Assembly: GCA_014338405.1 (NCBI GenBank) | Contig: JTDE01000204.1 | Location: forward strand, 114,102 to 178,101 | Direction of reading: 5' to 3' | Source: Paragonimus skrjabini miyazakii | Taxonomy: Eukaryota > Platyhelminthes > Trematoda > Plagiorchiida > Troglotrematidae | Length of the DNA: 64,000 bases | In this document: positions 50,507 through 61,480 of the stretch, in pieces | Numbering within the stretch: the first letter of the stretch is position 1 | Layout of the letters: every line of letters begins with the position of its first letter | The notes under the pieces: generated by a model | What the model saw: the letters and a program-made list of their open reading frames with translations, nothing else | What the model was told of the DNA's origin: nothing | The model's database searches: none | Translations under genes and position numbers: made by a program

Positions 50507-50745
50507 CATCACTCACAATTGATCGCAGCTGTCGCATTCCTATAGACGTTCCACTCGGTCCCTTTCGAACAGAGGATGCACTAGACTCGAGTTTCGCTCC
50601 CATTAGACCTCGTCAGTAGTGCCTATCATCGCCACTGCCGGGACCTGAACCAAGGACACGCTGTTCAAGAGGCAACCGTGTTTACCACTGCGCCATTGAC
50701 CTCACGTTAGGCACGACCGAATTACCATATGAGAACGTTCATCCA
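50507..50745 (-). mobile_element. SM-alpha-like tRNA-related SINE, full copy, minus orientation
   Basis: On the minus strand, A box TGGCGCAGTGGTAA (50695-50682) and B box GGTTCAGGTCC (50651-50641) are both close to pol III consensus. They are followed by a complete hammerhead and then a 3' part ending near GTGATGTTCAAT. It matches the 31508-31741 copy throughout, including about 40 bases upstream of the A box. This is the best preserved member in the window and could be used as the local reference. Confidence 0.82.
50578..50622 (-). ncRNA. Hammerhead ribozyme of SM-alpha-like SINE (50.6 kb copy)
   Basis: Minus strand: stem I GCACUA/UAGUGC is a perfect six-pair helix; the CUGACGA and GAAA boxes are intact; stem III is ACUCGAGU, followed by the cleavage-site C. 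Stem II (G..C closing GUCUAAUGGGAG) is weaker than in known SM-alpha ribozymes and differs from the 31.6 kb copy, so activity may be reduced. Same 45-base length as the other copy. Confidence 0.75.
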
Positions 50746-53700
50746 ATTTCGCATGTGATTAATGGTCAGGTTACCCGATCGCCTCGAGAGGAGACGTAGT
50801 TACTGCCTGTTAACTCCAATCGATGACCCCTCGACTAGGACTTCTCTCCAAGTTGAAATCACAGAACGTATTGACTTGTTGAGCGGTATTTGATTACTTG
50901 TTGCTTACATTATCAACCGTAAGTATATGGCTATTTTACTGTCGATCGTTCAGTTTATTTCGAAAGCAACATTGCAATTTTGTTGTTGTTGACAAGAGCA
51001 GAAAGTATATAACCTAATGTTTTTGTCCTTTATGGTGTTACGTATATTATGGATACACTCAAAATAAATATTCAGTCACTGTTCATCAAGTAATAGCAGT
51101 CAGGGACTGATGTGCCCCTATTGAAGTCAACCATTGTTACTCGTATCGTGTGCACCTGAACAAACTAGCTAACCTGTAACTTAAAAATACATCATCAGCG
51201 CATTTTCGAAGAAACCAACTATTCTGTTGTAGAGGTTGATAAGCTGCGTTTGTATCAGGCGTTGAAATAGCATCTATGTTTACCGATCGAACCGGATATT
51301 TGTTAGTATAAACTGGCTGGAAACCATGACTCTTTTCATGATAACATATTATTATATAACGCAACGTTTTCCTGTTCACAAGGTATGCAGAACCAGCTTT
51401 ATTACTGGCAACTCACTTGGACTTTTTACCTGCGCTACTTACTTATATGCAGATCTTCTACAGGAGTTCTTTTCCATCAGTTCCAAAAAGCTCTGTACAA
51501 TGTACAAAGGTGCGATTCTATACCAACATTCTCTTAAGATATTTAACCAAAGGCCTTCATTGGATTTGCGCCCTCAAACATGTTTACCGAGTGTGCACTA
51601 TACTTGAAGAACTATTTTGAGGTCAGTAGAAAATAGCCGGTCCATATCAGTCGTAATGAAACGTTGCACATTCGTAGATTAAAGCATATCCACAGGTGCT
51701 GTTGAACAGTGGCCTGGAGGTGTACATAATTGATTATTTCACAGGGTTGTTTCCATTATGATGGCGAACAGAGGCCATTACTTGTTTTGCTCAATTAATT
51801 GAACAGCTCCGACAAATCTCACTTGAGTACTGAAAACAATTGTGAATTTTAGAATAACAATCGCGCCCAGAGTGGCTAGCATTAGGTGGGTGGCCCGAGC
51901 TTTGTACACTATACGGATGGCAACTCGGTACACAACTTGGTTTTTGTCGGTGATGCCTTTGCTATATATACACGCCACCATTCTATGGTTAGACAATGCT
52001 GGTCTCGTGTCCATGATGCTAGTGTACTGCGGATACATCGACCACATGTTTATACACTTATTAGAAAGGATCAAAGAACCACTTCCATGTTGCACTGGAA
52101 CTGGATACTATGCTTCAATCACTAATACCACTGCCGTACAACTCAGACACAGACGACACCGTAGGTGTTCCGAGTTGTTTTCAGCGTTGCTAACTCTAGA
52201 TCCTTGAGAGTTTGTCGGCGTATTTTGGCAATCACGAAATCGATTACATTCAGATTTCCCTATACAAACACTTGACCCTGACTACGTTACGTAAAATCCA
52301 ATTAACGTTCTGTCCGGGTTTAATCAGGTATGTTAAGCCTCTTAGCTGTTTTCACTGCCGCTCTTTGAAAATCATTTCTTAGAAATTGCGGTTTTTTCAT
52401 GGCACGTTTTTATGGGACTTTTTAACTATATTGGCTTGGTAAGGAATTATTGAAAGTATTTCGTTGCATAGTTCCTCCTGTTCAAGTGGGAAACTTCTGA
52501 GGCCAACAATTTACATGCTAGTTCACTATGTATGAACCGTGCATTGTCTTTGTCCTGCAGATAAAGTGGTTTTCAGGGTTTTCTCAGTTGAGAAGCCACA
52601 AAGCTATTACAAACTGCTCAATGTCAAATGCATGCAGCTTAGCAACTGTCTGTTTACGCATTAGTTTAGGAATCGAAATTCATGTATTTAAAGGCAATTC
52701 CGAATGTGTCATTATGGGAACGGTGAGCTTACGAAAGCGGATTGATAAACCTACACAAATTCCGTTTTGGATTGAACAAGCCAAAATACCACTTCTGTGC
52801 ATTTGAGTGGAAATGACGTTTTCAGCAGCGTTGTTTAGTTGATATGGTTTTATTCCATCCAGGAAACTGTCTATTATTAGTGAGCCGTACATCAGCCACA
52901 TTTCAGTTTTTTTTAGTACGAATTCAACGAGACGGTACATTTTGATTGAGCCTTCATTACACAATCTCAGCAATCGCGGTGATCAGTTGGATTAATGCTT
53001 CAGTTCAGTACCAAATATCAACTCAATATTTTGTGTACCGTTTGTTTGACTCTCTAATTTGCCGTTCGTCAAGACTGGCGATAGGAACTATTTGATGAAT
53101 TACACAAGTATCCATAATCAGCCAAAGCTTGACTTAAACCAATCGTAGTCGACTTACGATTTTTCAATTTGCTCATACGTATTAAGGGTTCCAGTCAATA
53201 AACCACATAGCATGTGAGGTTAGTCGCGGTGATAGCATTTCTATTAAGGTTTACTAGACGCTATGGCAAGAATATTTGCCATAAAAAGAATGAAGGTTGA
53301 GAATAAGGCATTTTTTAAGAAGGTGTTGGCGAAAATGTGATTTTTTGTGTATATGACAGTTTTACAACCTATACAACTGCTTATGATGAACACGCTTTCA
53401 TCAGTGTCGTCTCTGGATAAGTCTTACTGTAGTGCGTTATGTAACCATGCTCGAACTGTGGTCAGCTCAGTAATTTGTTACAACTCAGAAACTTTACTAT
53501 TTCTCAGCCATAGTAGATTGATATGCAGCGTAGCGTGAAGAATTTGGTTCACGTTTATCACGAATTGCTTCCGGTGCAAGAGAAATATATTTGATTATCG
53601 TCGCGCCCTAGAATTTCTACTAGCCCACGCACATTGTTTGTCAAAGGATAGTGAATTAAATAACTTAAACAAGGCGTATAGAAAATTCTATAACTCAGTA

Positions 53701-53935
53701 ATAATTGCTAATAATTTCTAAAAATTGTCAAAATTATGTTCCGAATACAAAGCAAATATAGACAGTTGAAAACATCCCACCCGTCATGGTATGTGACATC
53801 AGTTTCACACGGGCCAGTTGAAACCAACTCGGCTGACGAATGCAGATACTGCTACTTAACGCCATAATGAAAAACAATGATGGGAATCGACAAAATCTGA
53901 ATATAGAAGAGAACCAATTGTGAAGTCAAGGCTAC
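50746..53935. other. No firm gene; one well-bounded open segment at 52561-52722
   Basis: The segment 52561-52722 has an excellent acceptor (TTTGTCCTGCAG) and donor (ACG then GTGAGC) and is open in phase 0 for 54 codons with four cysteines. A second frame is also open for 34 codons, so the phase cannot be fixed. Overlapping ORFs of 121, 105 and 79 codons at 51778-52207 on both strands look like chance or eroded transposon. Nothing else is supported. Confidence 0.35.
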
Positions 53936-54165
53936 GGCTAGATTCGAACCATCGACAGAAATAACATGCTCAAACGCAGCGAATGCTCTACCAGCTGACC
54001 TACGAAGCCACGCCGGTAGTTCAGAAATTTCATGTTTGGACTTAGTTACCTACCCAATCAACTGTTATATGGACTTCAACATATGATCCAGCCGATTGAC
54101 TGCTCAAGCAAGATGTCTCGATGAGTTCACGCTGGAATCCACTAACGCCATCAATAAGCATTAAC
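53936..54165 (-). mobile_element. tRNA-derived SINE-like repeat, family 1, minus orientation, copy 2
   Basis: On the minus strand it has an A-box-like TAGGTCAGCTGGTAGAGC and B-box-like GGTTCGAATC. The upstream part matches 23520-23650 over the segment around ATTCCAGCGTGAACT. It lies directly beside copy 3 in the same orientation. Confidence 0.78.
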
Positions 54166-54184
54166 ATTGAATTAATGGTAAGTA

Positions 54185-54385
54185 GTTTGGCAGGTTTGAT
54201 AATTTAGAAAAGACTTAATTACAAAAATCTTCACTTTGGCTGGATTCGAACCAGCGACAGAAACAACATGCCCAAACTCGGCAAGTGCTCTACCCGCTGG
54301 GCTACGAAGCTACGCCAGGAGCTGTGAAATTTCACATTTGGACTCGGTTACCCACCCATCCCACCCTCCCAAACTGTGTTCGGAC
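54185..54385 (-). mobile_element. tRNA-derived SINE-like repeat, family 1, minus orientation, copy 3
   Basis: Best preserved tRNA-like head of the family: A-box-like TAGCCCAGCGGGTAGAGC and B box GGTTCGAATCC on the minus strand. The plus-strand 87-codon ORF at 54236-54499 (beginning MAGFEPATET) is simply the reverse strand of this repeat and should not be called a protein. Confidence 0.8.
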
Positions 54386-56400
54386 TGTACGTATCTTAGA
54401 TCAACACATTGTGTAACCAGTTATACCCACTGCAGGGAAATTTTTTTAGATCAGACGTGGATGAATGCTCAACTATATCCAATTTTTTGGTTGTTTTAAC
54501 CAAGACAGTAAAACAGTTTTGAATCACACACAATATAACCTCCGTGAGTGGCCAGAAATAAATTTGGCCGACAACATAGCCACCTTAGTAACTGGCAGTT
54601 CCGTGTTTTCTACTGTCATGATTGTCTGCGTAGTACAGTGATTAATGGCATCACTTTTGTGTAACACAGTTCCACTGTTTAAGCGTACGTATATACTCGA
54701 GTGCAACTAGAGTGCACAGACGTTCCTCAAGAAGAAACTGAATCAATATCATCTTAATCGCGTATTCAAGGCAACAGATGCGCAGGTTAATATACTGATG
54801 AGGAATTACATGGGAACGTGTACATGCAAACGCGAACTATCATAGTGTAACTGATTGTTCTTTGGTATGGGTGCAGAACACACGGTTCCTAGAAAGACCT
54901 GCTGTGGTTTGTCAACCTATGCACTTTCCCGTTTTTACGCAAGTGCCTATTAAGTGGCTGAATTAGCCATGCAAATTACATTGTTCACATCATAATAGCG
55001 CAAACATCGTTTCACGTGAAACCGTTGACCTTATGTTTACTGTACCGTAAAACCTAATGCATCACAAGCAATTTCAAGAAATCTTGGTAGACTTTTCTGT
55101 GTGAAGTGGTACCATTTAATGTTTCAGTACACTGTTTACCAGTTGCATTGATTACCGTAATGTACTCAAATCTGAACGTTGTTTGATCAAATTTGGTTAC
55201 TCAGCGTATACCAGTGATATTGCAATGGTGCGTCTTTGCATATATGGTACGAAGCTGAAATTCAGAGAAACGTAATATCAAACATATATCAGGTCAACTC
55301 AAATTAAATACACAGTGCCGGAAGTGCGCTTTTTATTACTAGATAAATAAGAGGTGAACACTGGTGCTTGTTTTAATTCATAAGTCTCTCACACACGTTT
55401 TGGTGTACATACATTGCATGGCTGTCATAAGTACCCCGTACGCAGGTGCAAACTATTCAGTGCCGAAATGTTGAAAGATAGGGCTGGAAAATTTGTTAAT
55501 CAGTTAGATCTAGTAGCTTGTTCTACTCGAGAACAATACGGTTGTTAGATTTTAACTTGAACAGGTTAATTAGAAATACCACCTAGGTAAGAAATGCACG
55601 CATATTAAGGTGGACGCAGACAGTTCTATAGAACACTGATGCACTCATCTTTCAGTTACTGCTGCAGGACGTTGATAGCTCTTTAAATCAATCATCACCA
55701 ATTGTTAGTACTATAGATTATGTCACAGACAGATTGCAAATCATAATATAAATTATATGCTTGTTGCTCAAAACTGAAAATCAATCAACTGCTAATCTAT
55801 ATCCCACACATACGTATGTACTTTTCTTTGTAAACCCCAAATAAATCATGGGACAGCAAGTATGATTTTTCACATAGGGGATTAGCATGCAAGCCATTTG
55901 ATGTGATCGTGAGTCACATTTTATGTTTGTTTGGACAGAGGCACTTGACTGTTTATGGACGATGCAACGAAGTTAAATAGAATTTAAATTCAAAACCAGG
56001 AGAGTGATTACCGGTGTTACCACATCGTCAGCCGAGACCAATTCTGACCACATGTGCAATTGTGAAATCTGTCAGTCAAATATGGAAATTGTATTGTTAG
56101 GGTAATTTAGTATATAATTTGGAAGTGTTCTTTATATCCTTGAAACAGTTGCTTGATGCATAACCGATTAAATACCATGGTCAGATGAGATAGTATCTGG
56201 AAAAAAGCAAACACATTTTCAAACCTGAATGACACTACTAATAGATTTCACTAAAACAGTAAATGAACAGTGTGATCTTTTGAAATGTTTTTCAGCTTAT
56301 TTTCATTTGGAACAGGTGTGATGTTGTTAATACAAGGCTCTCATCTAACAACATTTTAGCCAGCATCATCTGTAAAAGAGTTAACTTGAAGGAAACCCAC
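54386..56400. other. No supported gene
   Basis: Short ORFs only; no shared repeat noticed between the family 1 copies. Confidence 0.5.
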
Positions 56401-56500
56401 CTGTAAAAACTATGAGCTTCGGTTAGGTTAAACCAGGGAGAACAAGCCCAAAGAGTACAAGTGCCATATTGTCTAAAAAGCGAAGCCACACCGGAAGCAT
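56401..56500 (-). mobile_element. tRNA-derived SINE-like repeat, family 1, degenerate copy 4
   Basis: The head is recognisable by the sequence around CTTCGGTTAGGTTAAACCAG and by GCGAAGCCACACCGG, which align with the B-box side and A-box side of copies 2 and 3, but with many substitutions. The minus-strand ORF at 56292-56603 covers it and is judged spurious. Confidence 0.6.
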
Positions 56501-56639
56501 GGGACTCCCGTCTTTGAAACAGGACACTTACCTCTCCTACAAATGATCCAGAGGATGGAAGTCCACAGGAGGATTTCTTAATCCGTCCCAGCCGAGATCC
56601 CACAACGTCATTGTTAGGTGTATCAACTGTATCCTTAGT

Positions 56640-56735
56640 AAATAGTTCAGCAGGTTGGTTAATTTGAAACAGACTTAACTGTAAAAACTCTGAACTTCGG
56701 TTAGATTCAAACCAGAATCTGAAGCAGCATGCGTA
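56640..56735 (-). mobile_element. tRNA-derived SINE-like repeat, family 1, partial copy 5
   Basis: Aligns with 54180-54270 of copy 3: the tract AGTTCAGCAGGTTGGTTAA, then ACTTAACTGTAAAAACT and the B-box side of the head. The A-box side is missing or unrecognisable. Confidence 0.6.
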
Positions 56736-59700
56736 CTACGAACGGAGAAGTGGAGGTGCACCTGGGGCTCGGCATGTTGAAAACTAAACCATTAATCTCA
56801 ACAGTAATATCAACGGATGATGACACTTAATCGCTCGGTTATAGCTGGTTGCATGTGGTATCCAGGCAACTCAACCATTATGAATGTATATTTTAATACG
56901 GTACTCTTCGGTTATATCCAAAACGTACGCTGTAATTTCCTGTTTCCTCTCTTGTGGCAGCCCATAATCCTAGAAATATTCACAAATCTATGTGACTGAG
57001 CATTCAGTCAGAAACGTTCCATTGTGTTTCATGTATGTTGGTTTTATGACATTGTTACCATCAAGGAGTTGGCAGTGTAATGAGCACAAAACATGTTAGG
57101 CTAAACTGTGCACAAAGATAACAGCGTTTCCAGGTTCACAATGATATGGGTTCATTTTAAAGAATTATAACAGACCTAACGTAGACAATTACCTTCATGC
57201 CAATTTAAAGCCAATGTAAAAGGTCCCCATATAGTTTACACACTCACAATCTAATGGAGACGCCCCAATCATGTGAATGAGTGAGCCTATTATTGTTTTA
57301 CTTGGTGCCTACCACTATATTTTTCGGAAAATGAAACTTTTTCACATTTTTCAGAATTACAGTTATGTGGTGAGAGTCGTCGATATATGCGCCATAGAGC
57401 AGAGTCAGTTTAGATTCCAGAGTAAACATTCATTTAAAGACTCATTCGCAGTGTCACACAAATCAACACCATATATGACGTTTACAGAAACATTGGGGAA
57501 TTTTCAAATCGTAAAATGAATTTGGATTCGAGCTATGCTTTGGCACACGTGAAGTATACTGGTATTTTGCATTTCGATGGTGCGGATATCTTACAAAGAC
57601 GAGGACTGTTTAGTCTAAGCCGTTGTGAGATAGCATATTCGTCACTGCCGTTAATGGAAGATAAAGCCCACTAAGGATCCAAGCTTTCAGGGCACGTACT
57701 TATGGTCGTTAAGACGTAACCAATTTCACACTTTCGAAAATTCTGTCCAACGAAAACAATGAGTGCAACATGATTTCTCCAAATAAACTAATATCAGGTA
57801 TCAGGTACCTCAATGATTGCTACATTACTCATTTCATATGAATTTCTGTTGCACCATGTTGTAGGTGATTTCTCAACGTCAACCATAGAGGTTGGTTGTA
57901 ATTTCCTTACTAATTTTAACGCTATACTGATGTAATTCCATTTTCACCAGTGCCGTCAGTCCGATCTGCAAATTATGTAGTCATATCAACTTGAGGAGAA
58001 TCTCACCACACTTACTTCATGCTGATCAACTCATACCAACATTGACTGATTCATTTATGTGGTTTAATCCAGTGTACAAAACAAGCATATTTAGTTGTTT
58101 ATTAAACTTCCGTATTCACTCACAACAACAATCAACAACCTATTAATAAGCAAACTATATAGACTAATGTATTCACGTAGCGCTAGAGGCGGACTCTTGA
58201 ACATTAGTATTTTGTTCTGGAGTATGCTTAAACGTGAAACCGGAAGTAGCCTTAACCCTCTGCTTTCCACCTGTGTATGTTGTGTGTCTGTCTGTTCATA
58301 GCAAGACATTCACCTGCCTCTTCCGTTGGTAGACGACCCAAACCAAAATCTGCTGTGTATGTATAACTGACTGACATCTGCGTGGCTTTTGAAGCATATG
58401 CAACCAAGGCGAGTCTGTGCCTTGCTCCATCCCTCCTGGACTTTCTCCGTTTCCGTGTGTTTTGTTCGTTTGATTGTTTTTAATTGGAGGGCTTTTTGAG
58501 TGTGGTTAAGTGACAGGAACAACGCTTCTGCACATATATCTGACATCCGTTTGCCAATGCCCAGAATCGCTGTTTTGCCAACGTGTTCATTTGGATGGGT
58601 TATTTAGGAGAAACAAAAGGGGCTGACAAAACAGCTGCATTTCGTACGTGTGAAGCGCTTTCAGAAAGGACCGTTACCGATAATGCTCACTTATGGAGTG
58701 GTTAGCGGAAATAATAATCGGACAGTTAACGCAACACGCTGAGTTAACTAGCCATTCTTGACCAACCATAGATATGTCGGAATAAAAAAACGAAATAAAG
58801 CCTTAAATCCTTGGAATTTATATACCCAAATATAAGTTAGGTACGTTTACCTGATATTAAAAACTCAAATTCCCACTAAAAATAACGGTATGGTATTTGA
58901 TGCTATATGTGTGACAACAAACGAACAAAAACTGTGTTCCACGCCAAATAGAACTGTTCCCAAAACGTAGATCAACAATGTCGCAAAAATTTGCTCAATA
59001 AATTCAGTACAACATGAAAGTTCAACTTGACTCAAAGTTCTAACCCAACATCTATCAATTAATGCTGAGACAACAGTTCATGCCGCCTGTCAAGAAGACG
59101 AGGTAACCTGATAGTAAAACACAAGCGAACGTGTATGAGGGTTTGCGAACGACGGTTCAGTCTTGCTTGAGTGGCCAACGCGATCATTTCATACGAATGA
59201 AAAATACACCTCTGACCCTAGGTATGGCACTATTGATTATTTTTGAAACTGAAAATTGTAGTTAGCAGGTTAAACTACAATTACAATCTTCCTGAACCTA
59301 TGATTCTTTCAAAATACCAATCTTTCCGTAACACAAAAAACATGATAAAGGTATTTTTAATTTCGTTACAAGCATTTTAACTATTTTTTTGTGTTTATCA
59401 ATAAGTATTTGAGTAAAAACTTCACTGCTGTTGTGTCTACATGATTGGATTCATCTGACCAAGGCTATACTTTGATTGTTCCACTCATATTGAGCAAACA
59501 CTCGATTTTAAATGGATACTTTCACATAAGCCCAACAATGTTTAGACTTACAGGCCTTTGTAACAATGTGATGTCACATCTATAATAATATCCCGGAAAA
59601 ATGCAACTAACAGGAGTATTTTTTAACAAAACAAGCAAATAGATTTAGGGCAAAAAGGGTTAAGTACAATTTGATCAGCGTTTAGTTGATTTTCTCTTCC

Positions 59701-60182
59701 CAGCAAACGAACGTTACCTTAAACCAAAATACTTTTTAAAACGAAAATAATTAGTAAAAATGTATGCCATAAAAAATTGCTTCGCATGAACCCAGCAGAT
59801 ATGAAATGAAATTCCGGCATAATAAAATTAAAAAAACACAAAATCGGGCCAAGTATATGCATCTTCAAAGTGAACCGATTAACCAGCAACAGGGTTTATT
59901 CGAGCCAAAATTTGTTAATGCTAACGATAATTTTGAAACACTTAAACGCTGCCCACTGTATTCACTTCAGTTCTCTATGTAACGTTAAGAATAGTACAAA
60001 CAGTGAAGATTCGCCACAGAAAATTTGGAAATGGCGTGCGATCCTGAGTAGATAAAACGTGATGTAAAGCTGTACTAAGTTCTCTCATCGCGTTCAAAGT
60101 GTGTTTACTTCGGCTCGGACTTCTTAAACGCATGTTGTTTTAGCCACGTAGTTGTGACATATTTATAGAAACAATTAACACG
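56736..60182. other. No supported gene
   Basis: AT-rich. A 15-base segment at 57355-57369 lies between a good acceptor and donor (see findings). The region 58100-58550 is slightly richer in GC with overlapping ORFs on both strands but no motif. Confidence 0.45.
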
Positions 60183-60482
60183 TCAACCAATTATGCCGCA
60201 GCTTTTTCCATTTAAGATGGTGTAGCGCACAGGTTTATTTAAATCACTGTCATCATGGTTATTTGTTTTCAGTATACCTAAAACCTGCCAGCAATTTTCG
60301 ACTGTCTGGTTGTGTGACAAACTTAAATACCACTTTTTATCATTCTGAGTAATATGTATGTTCCAAAGCGTGACTAGTTTTTCTAACGTTTGGACAGTCT
60401 GTGTCAATCTAGTTATCCAGAAACCCCGTAGCACAAATGTGAGAACTAGTTTCTTTCTGGTGCATTTTAACCATCCGTCAGA
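60183..60482 (-). CDS. Possible terminal exon on the minus strand, unrecognised
   Basis: The minus-strand acceptor (ACACGGTTCAG ending at 60483) is followed by 99 codons in phase 0 to a TGA at 60185-60183. The sequence is basic at the start and has tryptophan-rich segments (four Trp within the first 77 codons), but no domain I recognise. No AATAAA is seen just downstream. It lies on the same strand as, and 670 bases beyond, the two exons at 61.1-61.5 kb, so it could be a later exon of that gene; the phases needed to prove this are not available. An ORF of this length is within chance expectation. Confidence 0.25.
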   Translation of the reverse strand, partial: SDGWLKCTRKKLVLTFVLRGFWITRLTQTVQTLEKLVTLWNIHITQNDKKWYLSLSHNQTVENCWQVLGILKTNNHDDSDLNKPVRYTILNGKSCGIIG

Positions 60483-61152
60483 CTGAACCGTGTGCATTTT
60501 AGTTTTATACTCTGCTCACTGACAATCAGGTACTGGAGTGTTTGAAAATCAATAAACAAAGGCAAATGGCGGATGCACTGGTTTAATCCGAAGTTTTGAT
60601 CGTAGTTTTTGTATGTGCATAGATATTATAGTTGACTGCTTTGGAAAAACAGCATTCTGTTTACTTTTCTTTCATGTTGGGGATTCTAAACAATCCGTAT
60701 CCTCATTCAGGTTTTCATGTTCAACAAGAAGTACTTAATGTTTCTCAGACTATTTCGTAGATTCGTACGTTCATAGGTAGCTGCAGAGTGGGGAAAGATC
60801 ATTGCCTGTACGTTTCTATCACGACCTTAATATGTGAACAATTGTGTTGGACGGTGTTTAGTGAGAAGAGTGAGTGCAAGGAGTTCGATAAAACGGAAAT
60901 TGAAGAAGCTGCTGGCTGCAGTAATCTCAGCAACAAAAACTGAGATGTTTTGAAGCAAAATTCAGTCGGATATGCACAGTTAATGATACTACTGGAATGG
61001 CGGTAATTCGTTTCATTTGGGTGAAAGTCATCTGAGGCATTTTTACTAGTCTGTTAGATAGTGCGTAATTGCCTCTAATCGGACTTGATGTTTTATTATC
61101 TTTCAGAGGGGTAGATATATCAAAATGGCTGCAAGCCAAATTGCATGCTTAC

Positions 61153-61342
61153 GTTCCGTAATCTCTTCTATTATGAAGGTTATTCTAAAAAGCTGAAGCG
61201 CAATTTCCAAGAGTAGGTGCAAGAACTGGTCCTGACGGTCCACGTCACCACCCTTTAGATCGGACAGATCACTGAGGGATGCTAGGAAGCGCCTATGGTC
61301 CATGATAATGCTTTTGCGTCTACGTTTGCCAACTCGTTGAGC
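61153..61342 (-). CDS. Exon of an unrecognised minus-strand gene
   Basis: A 190-base segment with a strong acceptor (CTTTGTTTCAG) and consensus donor (GTAAGC), phase 0 in and phase 1 out, clearly richer in GC than the surroundings. Its 63 codons begin with a very basic stretch (about residues 3-10, GKRRRKS), then LASLSDLSDL and a leucine-rich amphipathic stretch (QFLHLLLEIALQLFR) that looks helical. I do not recognise the family. The preceding exon candidate (61421-61480) joins in the same phase across a 78-base intron. A possible continuation after a 53-base intron (acceptor at about 61100) also keeps the frame open, but that is weaker. Confidence 0.48.
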
Positions 61343-61420
61343 CTGAAACAAAGGCTGCAGGTGTGTATTTGATTTGGTCATGGTGTGTGCTACTTCATTT
61401 CCACTTTTGCCATGCCTTAC

Positions 61421-61480
61421 TCGTCGTAATGTCATTGGCTTAGCATAAAGGGGAGCCCACATAGGACGTGGCATAAGAAC
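61421..61480 (-). CDS. Upstream exon candidate of the unrecognised minus-strand gene
   Basis: A 60-base segment ending in a consensus donor (CGACGA then GTAAGG), phase 0, joining the 190-base exon in frame: together they encode about 83 residues. It starts after an AAGTAG acceptor-like sequence, or translation could begin at the ATG at 61474. The codons read VLMPRPMWAPLYAKP-like, basic and proline-rich. The two exons and the short intron form the most self-consistent splice structure on this strand. Confidence 0.4.

Noticed and set aside
49721..52722. Integrin-alpha-like reading of the cysteine-bearing exon candidates
   Set aside because: The order of the would-be domains is wrong, phases conflict and similarity is limited to a few residues.
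53940..54016. A functional tRNA gene
   Set aside because: A and B boxes are present, but their spacing is too long and the cloverleaf cannot be completed; other copies show it is a dispersed repeat.
54797..54830. CTGATGAG-type box suggesting another hammerhead
   Set aside because: No GAAA box follows at a usable distance and no stem I can be drawn; several other CTGATGA or CTGACGA hits failed in the same way.
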